A DNA stretch of 64,000 nt from Heliocidaris tuberculata (Eukaryota; Echinodermata; Echinoidea; Camarodonta; Echinometridae). Below, piece after piece: positions 22,301 to 35,586 of the stretch; position 1 is the stretch's first letter; each line of letters starts with the position of its first letter. The notes beneath the pieces are model-generated. The model saw only the letters and a list, made by a program, of their open reading frames with translations. It was not told where the DNA came from and did not search any database. The stretch spans positions 9,741,527-9,805,526 of the forward strand of contig CM046838.1 in the NCBI GenBank assembly GCA_025618425.1. The letters run 5' to 3'. Position numbers and translations under genes: made by a program.

Positions 22301-24164
22301 CTTATGATTGATATCATTCGTAAGATTGATTGTATCTCTTTATGTTACAGGCCCCAGATGTGATATTTATATAATTTAGAGCCATTGTTACTTTAAGATA
22401 GCTCTTTCTCAGCTTTCCAGAGCTTTCCAAAACAATATGTAGATTTCAGCTGCGGTGAATTTTCTAATTCTTGTTACTGTTTCAAAAATGTTGATTTGCC
22501 AAATTTTCATCTTTAGATTCCCAGTGGTCATACACAGTTAGAGTCACAATACTACATGTATTACTGCAGAATATACAGAGAAAATACCCAAATGGCTCTG
22601 AGAGAGTGCAATATGAGTCTGAGTCCAGTCATATTATTGTCCCCAATTTGATTCTGATATCTAGAGCTTTCCCTCCTCCTGGACTAGACGTAGGATATCC
22701 ACCTATTTCAATTTCACTGTTCATACATGATTATTCACAGCCCTGATCAGGATGTTTTTACATCTAATGATACATGTATATGCATGTGGTTTGGGCTATA
22801 TCTTCCAACATTCTACATCATGTTCTGTGTTATATCCTGCATTCTTCGCATCGGCTTGATTATAATGTTGATGTAGGATATTTAGGGTTCTAAAAACAAC
22901 AAAAAATCAAACCATATATCACATTGGTCAAGGTGCATTGACAAGACAGGAATTTATAATTTTGACAGATACATGAATGATGAAGTTACAATGTGTGCAG
23001 TGATGTAGCTGTGTAAAAATTAAAAAAAAAATTGTGAGGGCTACTTAGAAGTCCACCTATTGTGTTTAGAGATTTTAATGCACTATGACCCATGGGCAGA
23101 AATAATATTTGACGGTGGCTCTTTTTTCATAAATTACGGTGGCTTTTTCAAGAGTTTCGGGGGCTAATCGCCCTTAGCAAGCACCCGCTTATTTTTTTCA
23201 CTGAGATGTAGCCTATGTTGTAGCAAATGTAGGAATATAATGTAGGGTCATTGAACTACAAAAATCAGGGGTTAAAATGGTAGATTCACTGTATACATTG
23301 TAGTTACTTCCAAGACGTGGCTGTATAGTCCAAGTGAAGCGCAGTTCCACTTTGCTGTAAATGTAAAGGTGTAAATTTAAGCAGTTGGATCCTGGCATAA
23401 ATGATAAAATTTGAAGTTTATTTGTTCCATTTGAAGGTGCTTTGCTTTTCTACATCTTCTCAAAATTAAATTTAAAAACAGATTTACACATGCAGTGTGT
23501 TATAATACTGTACATTACTTTGGTAGAGTAAAGAGTACATTCAGTTTTTATTCATGTGCATTTTGCAATATGTTCATTTGACCACAAATACCAGGGTTCT
23601 GAGTCACAACTGAAACCTTGATCATGAAAAGTTGGAATGGATCATAACTCTTTATACATTGTAGTACAACAGCTCCCAGGGTTAGATTGGTCTCAGTATG
23701 CAGTGATAGGCACATTCCCCCCCCCCCCCCCCCATTGAATGATGATAAAAAGGGGAAAAGAAAAAGAGAAAGAGAGATAGGAAATTAAAGGGGGGGGGGA
23801 AGGGCAAGAAAAGAAGATGATAGGACTCCCCCCCCCCCACTATTCATTCACCAACTGACCAAGTGAGACCAGTGCCCTGCCCTCCCCCGTCAATGTTATT
23901 GCCCCCTTACATGTACATGAAACAGATAACAGATGGATCCAACCATCCATTTGGTTTGCTTTTATAATAACAACTCCTTGTATCCTTTGGAAAAGGTGCT
24001 ATGTGAATCTAATTAGTACTACTACTATTATTATTACATTTGAATTTTTACAATTCGAATCCACTGTGAATTATCAGTACATGTAGTTTATTCTATTTGA
24101 ATATGCGTACATGTATTCATGTATACTTCTCTTCTTGCTTAATTTTGTTTCAGTATTACATTTT

Positions 24165-24216
<52 letters not shown>

Positions 24217-27200
24217 CTTTTATTCACTCAAACACTGTTTATAACTTGTAAGTTATCTAAGAATTTGAAATTGTAAACATAATTTTTATACTATTGTGCA
24301 TGAAATTGAACTAAGTTCAACCCTAAAGCTACTCTTAAAATGATAAAAACTTGATAAAAATCAAAAATGGAATGGTATGAAAATTGATGAAAACCATTTC
24401 TTCAGCTTGAAATTGGGTACTAAGAATATTGTATCATATTATGCACATCTGATTAGTATCATTGATTGAAATGGTTGAATGAAAAACAAAGTAAACCTAG
24501 ATATATCAGATAATGTTTCTTTTGATAAAATTGTGCACAAAATGATGAAAATAAAAAGAACCAGATATAAAGGAAATTCAGGAATAACTATCTCAACTAC
24601 TATACTTAGCACTAGCAGACTAGCAGTCCTCATTGTTTCCATTTGATGATGCAGGTATGATTTCATTTTGAATTTTGAATAATTTTGTCTGGTTAATAAA
24701 ATTGAATGGATATTCTACACTCTACATCAAATACATGTAAGACAATGTATAATGTATATTCTTTGAACTACGTTTCCATATCTTTTGATAGTCATTTCTT
24801 GCTTGCCCTTTTAGTTTGAAATAGCTGTAGATAGTGTATCATGTCAAAATATATTTTATTTGACTATTTTTGAATGAAATTTCTGGTCTCTGATATATAT
24901 TTGATGTTAGAAGTACAAGGTATGAGGTTAAAGTTCCTGCCTTGGACTTGATGTTCATTTGCATTTGTGAAGTAAATGGGTACCCGGCAGAGGCCACGGA
25001 TCATTTTTGAAGGGGGGTGGGGCTGGGGCCCCCAGCCCCACTTCCCCCGATTCCGCGGCCCATGCCTGGTAGGAAGAAATTTCTTGAATGCTTGAGCATC
25101 ATTACTTATTTTCTTTACCATTTTGCTATTTAAAATAATTTTCTTTCTTCCAGCATTTTAACATGTACATGTACATAAGATGTATAAGAAAAGGAGAATT
25201 GAATCATTTGCAATCAAATAGAAGAGATGTAGGGGGCAAGTTACATACCAGAGAGACACCCATAGCCATAGAAAAATTGCTTTGTTTTTCTGTGTTTCAT
25301 TTCCAACAACCAAACATTTGAAATATTGATCAAATTGTGTTTCTAAATAGTTAATTTTGAGCTATTTTGAATTATTATTTTAAATTTTGTTGTGTTTGAT
25401 GATGTTGTCATCTTCTTAAAAAAATGTAAATTGTATTTAAAATGTAAAAGACAAACGATTCAAATATAAGTGAGTGGAGGACACGTAATCCTATATTATA
25501 TATTGAATAGACACTACATACATTCCAGCATTTTATTTTCCTACTTTCTTCATTAGTAAAAGGATGTGTATAAAGGGGCATAGCCAGTGTAATTTTTTTG
25601 AAGTATAGCATGCATGATTCAATTGAGTTTATGAATCACAAAGCCAGGCATATTTATGCTAAGTAGACAAACAGGCCTATCTCTCGGACATATAGTAAAC
25701 AATTAGCTACACAGGGAAGATTCCATAGGGAGTAAGGTCACAAGGGAGAAGATCTACTCTGTTTCACCCCTCATTGTGTAGTCTCATTATGTATGCACAC
25801 TTTCATTCATTCACGTTGGCTTGGGTGTAGGGAGATATCCACATGTGAGTGAACACACAAATTCTTTCCTCACAATAAGTGAATAGTAGTGAATACAAAG
25901 AGACACATGCATGTACACAAATACAGCGAACATACATGTACGTGTACACAGTGTTCATGCCCACTGGTGTAAGCAATAGACGTAAACATATATATGCACA
26001 GTGTATACCTTTATATATTACCAGCTATAGGTACATGTCAAAATGCTGGAAATTCACCTCGTAATATTTAGTCAACAAGACTTTGTAACTTGAATGTTTG
26101 TGTAGGCCCTGTAGCATTTCCAGTGAGCTATTATAGTGCAGTAGGCTACAGTATACATGTAATGCACATTTTGCACTTTTAGTATAGGTGTACAGAAAGG
26201 CTGTTTCAAGTTATATAAACCAATACAAGTATAAATATATCAAGACCATACAAGTGAACATACACAAACACACACAAAATGCTGTGTATTTTGATGACAT
26301 ATTTCAGGGTACCAAATATTTCAGTGTCAATTAAGGCCCTGCCTAAAGTGTCGAAAGAAGTGTCTGGTAGAGTAACAAACCCAGAAATTTCAATAATTTT
26401 GCTTGAATTACAATTTTATGTGAGATTATTGTACATGATACATATATAGTGTATTCATATATAACATGTGCCATTGTGTCATCTTCAGGGTCCATTGGGG
26501 GTTCACATTGATAGGCATAGGAGGAGGGGGAGTTAGAGTTCTGGGAAAGATGAAAAATAAATTGTGAGCTTTCTTGTTCTCTTTATGTCAGTTTGGAAGA
26601 TTACCATAGTAGAAATGTCCCCTGAAAAGGATTACTCTTCAAATGCCCTCACATAGAATGAGAAACCGCTGAAATTTTTGTTTGGGCTGAACATTTATGT
26701 GTAGTCCTACATACACATTTCTGTGTGCCATGCATGTTACTCTCAACAAGATTGAGTCAACTGCTTCTCATTTTGGTGATTCCAAAACCTTACAGCACAC
26801 ACCAATTATTATGTACTATACAATCAACCTTTCCCAGTTGCTTTGAGACAGTTTCTTTCACAATTGTAATCTCATGACCAAAACTTAGCTTTATCTTTAA
26901 ATGTAAACTTCCAAGGTGTTATGCCAATGCCAATATGTTACAGGGCCTACATGTGGGACCTGCACTGTAATACTTTGATGAAATACATGTATAAATTTTG
27001 ATTTTGAAGCCTATACTTCTATGCCCAAATACTCGGGTATTATGTTATTTGATCTTATGCATGCAAAAATTGCAACCCATTTTTTTTTGAAGGGCTCTCT
27101 TTTGTATGTAGTTGGCAGACGTTCTGCAGTCCTAAATTTTGATTTTATGTGAGTATGCGATAGATTACAAAAGAATTGTAATTAGAAAACTTGTGTGGAT

Positions 27201-30200
27201 GTGAAAAGGATTATAATTGGTTTTTAAGTAAGTAATAAAAACAGTTTGGTAACACTATTTTTTTTTTTACTAAAAATAAATTGGAGTAATTTTTTTGACC
27301 GTTATTAGTACATGTATTTGCGTTGATTTCTGAATAGCTCCCTCTGCGATAAAAGCAAGATTTCTATTTCTTACAAAGGAGTTATAGAACTTGAGACCTT
27401 GAAATTTCAGAGGCAGTATCTACAGAATTTCTACTAAACCTGTGCAAAGTGTCACAGAAATTAGTGCAAGCTAGGCTGCAAAAGAGATAAGTACCATTAA
27501 AATGGGTCCTGATAAAAATCATTTTGCTCATACAATCTAAAAGTTGGTTAACTTTTACCATAATGAGCTATTACTCTACAAAGTTTGATGCAAATAGCTG
27601 CTAGTACATATATATACAAAAAGATTCATGATTTTATAATCCCTTTGAAGTTATGGCCATTCTCCATTGGAGGAGTGCAGCCTCATTCACACCAACTGCC
27701 TCATACAAATCTGCAGTTGAAAATTAAAATGTTATAAGACACAGATAAATCAGTATGTGAAGGGCCCTTTTTCGCAGATCCCTCATGGAGAACATTATTT
27801 AGTAATGACGAGGCTACCCTTGGTAAATAAGACGTATTATTATTACATGTAGTAATATTATTATTGTGTGTCCTGGGCAGCTACATGTACTTTTTTTCAT
27901 CCCCACTTGCCAGTTATTTACCTGTGAAATGGGTATTTTTTAGCTGTGGTACATGTAGTGTTGGCTATATACAATGTAGTGGTTTAGGAAACTATTCGTT
28001 CGTTTGCAGGCACACGCTTGCGTGCCAGAGTCTATGGTGGGGGAAAGAAGAAACCAGAGCATGTGATGCTATGAAGCGCTTATTCTGTGCAGAGTGGATG
28101 GTGGTTTCCTATTTCACGATAATGTTGCAGTGTTTGTCTTTGAGACGGTGTTCCATGCCTTGTATGAATGAGGTTTACTAAAGTAGGAAGCAGTGGAAAT
28201 CACCTTCGTCAATTGCCACATACTACATTTCCTGTGTTGCAACTTTTCAACAAAGCTCAGGAACCATTTGAAAGTTCATAATTTTGACATAAAACAAGAA
28301 AGGGATACAATCGGTTTTGTGATAAGAAAAGTACCTGTGTGCAGTATGCTCCACAATTAGGTTTATCATAACAATAAAACAAGGAATTAGATCTCTAAAT
28401 TTGCTTTCATAGTTTTTTCAGGATGCTTATGTGTAAAGAAGATAGCATTATTTGCACACATACACATGTACTTATACGTGTAGTAGCAAAGGTTAGATTC
28501 CCTGTGTTGTGATATGGAATCACTTTAAACTCTAGAGTGTTATTGGCAGCAAAATGATGAGACAACCCTTAAATATTTGTTCCCCCAATGAAAATTTGTA
28601 GAAAATATCAAATAATGACCTGTTCATCCCAGGCTGTTTTCTACTTTTGTAGATAATGAGCGTTGCTAACAATGTTCTCCAACTTTTTAAAATGAATTTA
28701 TGGCTGTTCAAAAATATTTTAGTGTTAAGTAAACTTTACTGTTTTTCAGTTGACTTTTGGAGGAATTTTATATCCAGAAATTAGGTTATTCCCATCAGAT
28801 AATTCTACATATTCATATTTTCCAGAGGATCCTTTGCTTTTTACAAATGTCACTTTACCTTCTTCAATTCAATCTGTTCTGTTTCAATTCTATTACAGAG
28901 TGCGGCGGGCCCGAACTCAGTCATGGGACAGCTCCCCCAAGGAGCAGATGGCATGCCTGGTGGGCCCATGCCAGGTTTCTTTCAGGTAAGAGATCTCAGC
29001 ACTAGATCCAAAAGTTTTCCTTTGGACACCCTAAAAAATTGAGAGAACCCCCCCCCCCCCCAAAAAAAAAAAAAAAAAAAAAAAAAATGAATAAATAAAT
29101 TTTAAAAAAAATAGATAAATAAATAAAAATAAATTTAAAAAAAGAATAGAATAAAAGACTGAAAAATAAAAAAAGGAAATGTAAATGCCCCTCTTGTCAA
29201 AAGTATTAATAACCCCCAAAGTTTTTTTCAAGTCCAAGATCACTAGGCATGTTTTATGATTAGATGAATTGTAGGCTTCTTTCAGGTAAGAGATAATTCT
29301 TAACAGTATTACCAGTTGTGTAAGATGTGTCCCCATTTAGGGTCCAAGCCCCAAGAATTTTAGTGTTAAAAATGAAGGGGAAAAAAAAAATGTCCCTCTC
29401 ATTCAAATTTATTTTCCAGATGTTTTATAATCTTTCTTTCAGGTGGTCCTGATGTTATTGAGGTCTGCATTACTGTTTCCATTACTGTCCCAGACCCACA
29501 AAGTTTTGGGAAGTTAGAAAGCCCCAAAAGTACCCCTTTGGTCATAGATCTGAAGGCCAGAAACTGGTTTAAAGTGCAGTTTAACTGCATGCAGCCAGGT
29601 TTCGTAAGACTTGAAGGCATATATTTAATGCTGGTTGGTTAGATGATGTGAAACAGACTCCTCTTAATATCGATATACTAGTCCTAGAATGAAATATTGA
29701 TTACATCACGGATAATTTATTCCTCATACTTGTTCAAAAAATGTATGTAATCAGGTAAATTTTTTGTCATAATTGTATGCCCATAATTTCTGAATCTGCA
29801 AATCGAAGGACAAATACTTTTTGTTCACACTCTTGAAGTTAGTAATAAATGTGCATTTTTTCCCCAAAGTGACATTTATCATTTATATGAAACAAAATGA
29901 GATAATTCCATTTAATGCTGAAATCTCGTTGGATCTTCAAATATATATCATCCTGGCCATTTAAGCATTTTGCATATTCCATAATTGTCATTGTATAAGA
30001 ACAAAAATGTTCCCTGGAATCCAAATCATCTTCATTTATTTCAAAAGTTGTCTTACCTATAAGTATAACACATTCAAGTATTTGATGGTAAAATTGTACT
30101 CCTCAGTGCAGCATTTTTCTTTGAAGCACATACCTCTGTGTTTTTGGAAATTTAATGTTAGTACTTCTCCCAAAGATCCCCCCACATACACTAGTGTTAT

Positions 30201-32181
30201 TACCACTGCAAGTTCTGGCCTGATCAGTGATACCTGAAAATTTAGAGCACCGTGTTTGTATTTCGAATTGGAAATGAGAATATTATGTTGAATTCAAATG
30301 GAATATACCTGCCTAACAATTATTTTAAAAACAGGAATTATTACAACAAAGGTATTCTCAATGCAGTAAAAGCAGCCATTTTTAATTATGCCTTTGCGAA
30401 GAAAGACCTGAAAGCGAGGGCATCAGCCAGCGAGTCCCGTTGCTTAAAGCGAAGAATTGAATTTCTCTGTCTGTAGATGCCTTACGTGGTAAATATATAT
30501 CTAGGAAAAGGTCAAAGGGATAGGAGAATAGATTTGCTTGATATCTGTATTTTGGATGTTGTTCACAAGGATTTTTGCATTTATACCACTTGCATGTTTG
30601 TGGATTGGATTACGCATAACAAGAATCATTTAACCATTTATTGGCATGTGTATAATAAAGAATGTGTTACATGTAAGTATAATTCCAAATTATATGTTAG
30701 TTGATTGTGAGTTTATGATCAAATTCAAGTAATATTCATTGAAGAGCAGAAGATACATGTATGTGTAGTTTTTGTGAAAGGAACAATGTTAAACCTTAGA
30801 CAGTTCTGTATATCCTTTCTCTTTGGATGGCGATTGCAAAGCTTTGGGTTAGACATCAACAAGGCATTAATTTAGCATGCACATGTTTGCAAAAAGAAAT
30901 ACCTACAATGCAGTATAGACTTCCCACTGATTTTAATGTACATGAACGTGACTAGAATTACCTCCAGTGTGTATGTAATTAGAGTTAATGAGTATATCAT
31001 AGTAAAATATTGTGATTGGTGCTTCTGTATAAAGTTATAAACCACTCAAAATGGAATATTATGTACTAGTCACTTCTCAGGTACATGTAGGAGTAAGATT
31101 TCGCAGGTCTGCAGTGAGTTGGTCTATTTTTGACTTGCCTGTTTCAGCAGACCCTGTTTCAATAAGTTTTTGATGTTATTATGGGCATGTGATTAGGTTA
31201 CATGGAGGTGTCCGATCATTGCCCAATATGAGAGGGTGATAACTTTGCATGACATTTTCATATCCGAACCATGACTGGATAAAGGTCAACGGCTCAACGA
31301 GCTACATGTACATTCAGACCCTTGTCCATTCTGTTGATTATGCCTGGTGCCTTGGAGTTACAGGAATATGGAAAGCATTGTGATTGCATCCTCATGCCTT
31401 CATTGTCCCTTTCATGGTCATGGTCATGGTCATGGCTACTATCATTGGCTATGATAGCCTGCCATGTCAGTCACAGCCATTCTGTACTAATAGGAGGATG
31501 TATTCTGTCATTGTTGGCTCAGCTCCTGGTCCTTTGTAGAGTCAAATTTACAGATTGTGATCCTGATATTATGTTAATTCATTACATCATTGTTCTGTCT
31601 GTCCATTGTCTGATGTGGTAGTCAAAATATCTACTGTAAAAAGTATTCAATCTAAAGATAGATAATTGTTACTGGTATACAGTATGAGCAAGTCACAATT
31701 GCTGTGATGTTATGTACATTTTTTCAGCAATCGATGCAATAGAGAAGTCCTTAATATAATCTTCAGTGGATACTAGTGATCATCACTTGCATGTAGTTGC
31801 ATAAAAACAATTATAACAGATTTCTTGATAAGCAACCTTTTGTATTTATGTGGTTGTAAGTTCAGACCTGGTAGTCACCTCAAGAATAGCTGTTCCTTCC
31901 TTGGTCATATGAGATTGCTGCTAAATTTTCATTGTTAGTTTTATTACAGACAATTCTTTTTTTTAAAATGTAGGCATGGAGTGGTAGTTTGTCATCTGTA
32001 CATTGCTGAGGTTGGTACTGCAGTGTTAAACCAGAAACTATTGCAAATTTTACGAGTGGTTCAGATTTGTAAATGTTTCTTATTTGACAGTAGCCTGCTT
32101 TGATGATACAATGTACAGTGTATATTAGAAGAATGAGACACTGCCATCATGTTACTAAGTTTAGCATCCTTGCACTTTATA

Positions 32182-32230
<49 letters not shown>

Positions 32231-32261
32231 GTATATACATGTATATATATGTATATATGTA

Positions 32262-32321
<60 letters not shown>

Positions 32322-32417
32322 AATGTTCCTCGAACACACCGCTGGTAGTCACTCATATTTGTTTTAGTGGAAGGAATAAAAGCTACGACGTCTCATAGTG
32401 ATCATTTCTTTCACTAT

Positions 32418-32457
<40 letters not shown>

Positions 32458-35400
32458 GGGTGAAAAGATATATTGATTTTATAGTGAAAAGGAAACTTGA
32501 AAAAACTTTTTGCTTGCAAAAGAATGCTTTATAAGTTTTAAGTAAATTTCTAATGCTTTATTTCCCATCCAATCCTGTGCACCAAATTGAGACATTATAC
32601 CTACGTACTTCAAATGAATACCTAATCATTAATTATCAATCCCAAGTAATAGCAAAAGCTACATAAACTGTATAAATCCTGCACTACTCATAAGCTTGTA
32701 GCAAGTAGAGAGAAATGATAGGCTTCACTGTTCACCAAATCATCATCTTTAACTTATGAAAAGGAAATTGGAATATTTTACATGTAAATTTTCATGATTG
32801 TCAAAATCAAAACAGGAAAGAATAAAATCTGTGATACTTATGTAAACATTAATCTTGCTCTCCTTATATAGCAGTATCCCTTTTAGTGTTACTGTTACTG
32901 TCATTGAGTGCCCTTTCATTTAGGCCTGAGTTGAATCCCTGTCAGATTGATGCAGGATAATTTATGAGAGTCAAAATAGACTTACATGTAAGAATAGCAT
33001 GTCCATAGAAGAGTATGGTGTATTTGGAACCACATTCATGGAAATATATATGGGAGAGTACTTTTGTTTACTCCGACAACCTAAATGTTAGGATTGCTTA
33101 AGTACATCTCCATAAATAATTACTGTCTTTTAAATTCAGGACTGAATTTTGAATTTGACACTTTTGATAAGGGTTATTAAACTGATATTGTCATGAAAAA
33201 GGGGGTCATGCTATACCTATCAATTGAGTAGTAATCTTATCGGGTCACCGTGAATCTTAGGGGATTACTTGCCCTCTGATATCTTTTAGTATGAACCTTG
33301 CTTAATGTCATATTCTGAATGCTCAATATTATTTTTTAAAGATAATTACTCTCCATGCTTTTTTGCTAATTCCATGCTTTTTTCGCTTTTCTCTCTTTTG
33401 CTTCCCTCGACTCATATGATCTTGCCATTTTGTAACAGTCATCTCCTCATCATAATCCAAACATGATGGATGGAAACCAGGTGAGTGGAGGAACTCATAC
33501 CATCTTCTAGTAGTTGTGTCTCATCCAGTGGTGAAGCATTGAAAGTTTTTAAGAATATAGGAAGGATCTTCACATAGTCATATCTCATCCATCAATGCAA
33601 CACAAAGTATGACGAGACCCAGAATGCTATGGTATTTGTGTCTCGTCCTTTGGCGCAGCACCAAAATCTCTGTGAAAACGCTCTGTGGAAGTCAAATCTC
33701 GTCTCAGAACATGGTGGCAGCAGTGGGATTGTGACTTAAGTAAAGTGGTGCAAGATCAAGATTATGAAAATGCTCCCAGGATCTTTGTCTCATCTTTTGG
33801 AGTAAGAATCGAAGATAAACCGCTATCTTCTGGTATTCAGGTCTCAATTGTTGTTACAATGATACAAGTATGATATCAATAATAGATGTGTTAGCAGACA
33901 CATTGACAAAGTAAAATCTTGTCTCAGAATATGGTGGCAGCAGTGGGATTAAAACCCATCAAAAGTGGTGCAACACCAAATGTTATGAAAATACTTGAGA
34001 TCTTTCTGTAGGTACATTGTATATTGTACAAGGAATAATGTGAAAATTCCCAGTATCTTCCATTATTTATGTATCATCCTTTTGTGGAGCTCCCAGAATT
34101 AATAATATGTATCAAGGATCTTCTGGTAGTCTTATATCATCTCTTGTGATGTAAATGATCTAAGTTTGAGATCAATAAATGTGCAAGCAGAAACATTGTT
34201 GAAGTCAAATCTAGTCTCACAGCAGGGTTGCAACAATGGGATTGAAATCCATGAAATTTTGTGCAGCACCACGAAATGATGGAATATATGTATCACAATC
34301 TTCAGGTTAGCCCGGTCTCAGCCTTTGGTGTAGCCTCGTGAGTTCAAACACTACACCTAGTTTTTTCTCAGAAAATGTTGGCAGATACAGGGATAAAATG
34401 CCTGCCCTCGAAATGTGGTTTAACTGCAGGAATTATTGGGAATTACCAAGAATTATTGGGAATTACCAAGAATCCTCAGGTACATGTAGTCCTTTCTCGT
34501 CCTTACATGCAGCACCAACCAAGAACTCAAATATTACACTAAGTTTCGTATAGTGGATGGGTCTTACGTTTTGAGTTGTTATATACATGTAACTCAAAAC
34601 ACTTGCACTTTTCTCTGTTTAGAATTTCCCTCTGTGCATGGTCTTGCATGTAGTTTTGGAAAAAGTCGAATGCAAATTTTAGGAAAGGGATCGAAGATGG
34701 CATCAAGAACCAATCATTGTTGCTTTACAAGATAATTCTATGTGGATTTACTACACAGCAGTTGCCGTAGGCAATCTTAGGCTCTAATCTGAGGTAGCGT
34801 AATGAACTGATGATGCTTTAACAAAAAAGCTGTTTTTAATTCTGGTATTAGGAATGCTAGAATTTTGAAATTAAAGCGCTTGTACATGTTTAGTAGAAAC
34901 ATAGAGGTACAACATCATTATTGTTGTGTAATTATTGATATTATGACAATAGGAAGTTATTGTCAAATTATCAAAGTCAAACAAGGATAATAACTGCAAT
35001 CAGATTTGATTACAAATTTACAATAAAGGATTTAGATAAGGAATGAATATGTTTTGAAAATGATAAAAGTAATAGAAATGCACAGTCTTGAACTCGGGCT
35101 TCACATGACCATGTATGTATTCTTCATCTTTCGTTGCTGGTATACCTTCAAATGTGTAGCTTGACAGCCTTGCCAAAGTAATGTTAAAGGTTGCTGGTTG
35201 TAGCACTTATGGATGTACTTCTGAAATGGCACTGCCCCTTTTACTAGTGGCTACTTGGTATCCTTGCTTTCTGTCGTGTTGTTAAGAACCATAAGTATAT
35301 TAACAACCTGATTCTCTATTCCATTTTTAAATAAGAAAAAATCTTGTATAATATATATACAGGTAACTCTGCCTAAGTCGAATCTCTTGGGACCACAGAA

Positions 35401-35530
35401 ATCTGTTCGACTTAGGCGAAATTCGACTTAGAAGAGGTAAAAAACACATGTTTTGCTCATTCTGTTCTGAAAAATTGCTTCGACTTAGGCGATTATTCAA
35501 CTTATGGAAGGTCGACTTATGCAGAGTTAA

Positions 35531-35586
<56 letters not shown>

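Noticed and set aside
28750..29005. Two + strand ORFs of about 80 codons
   Set aside because: They read intron 4 and then exon 5, in one case in the wrong frame; neither is a separate gene.
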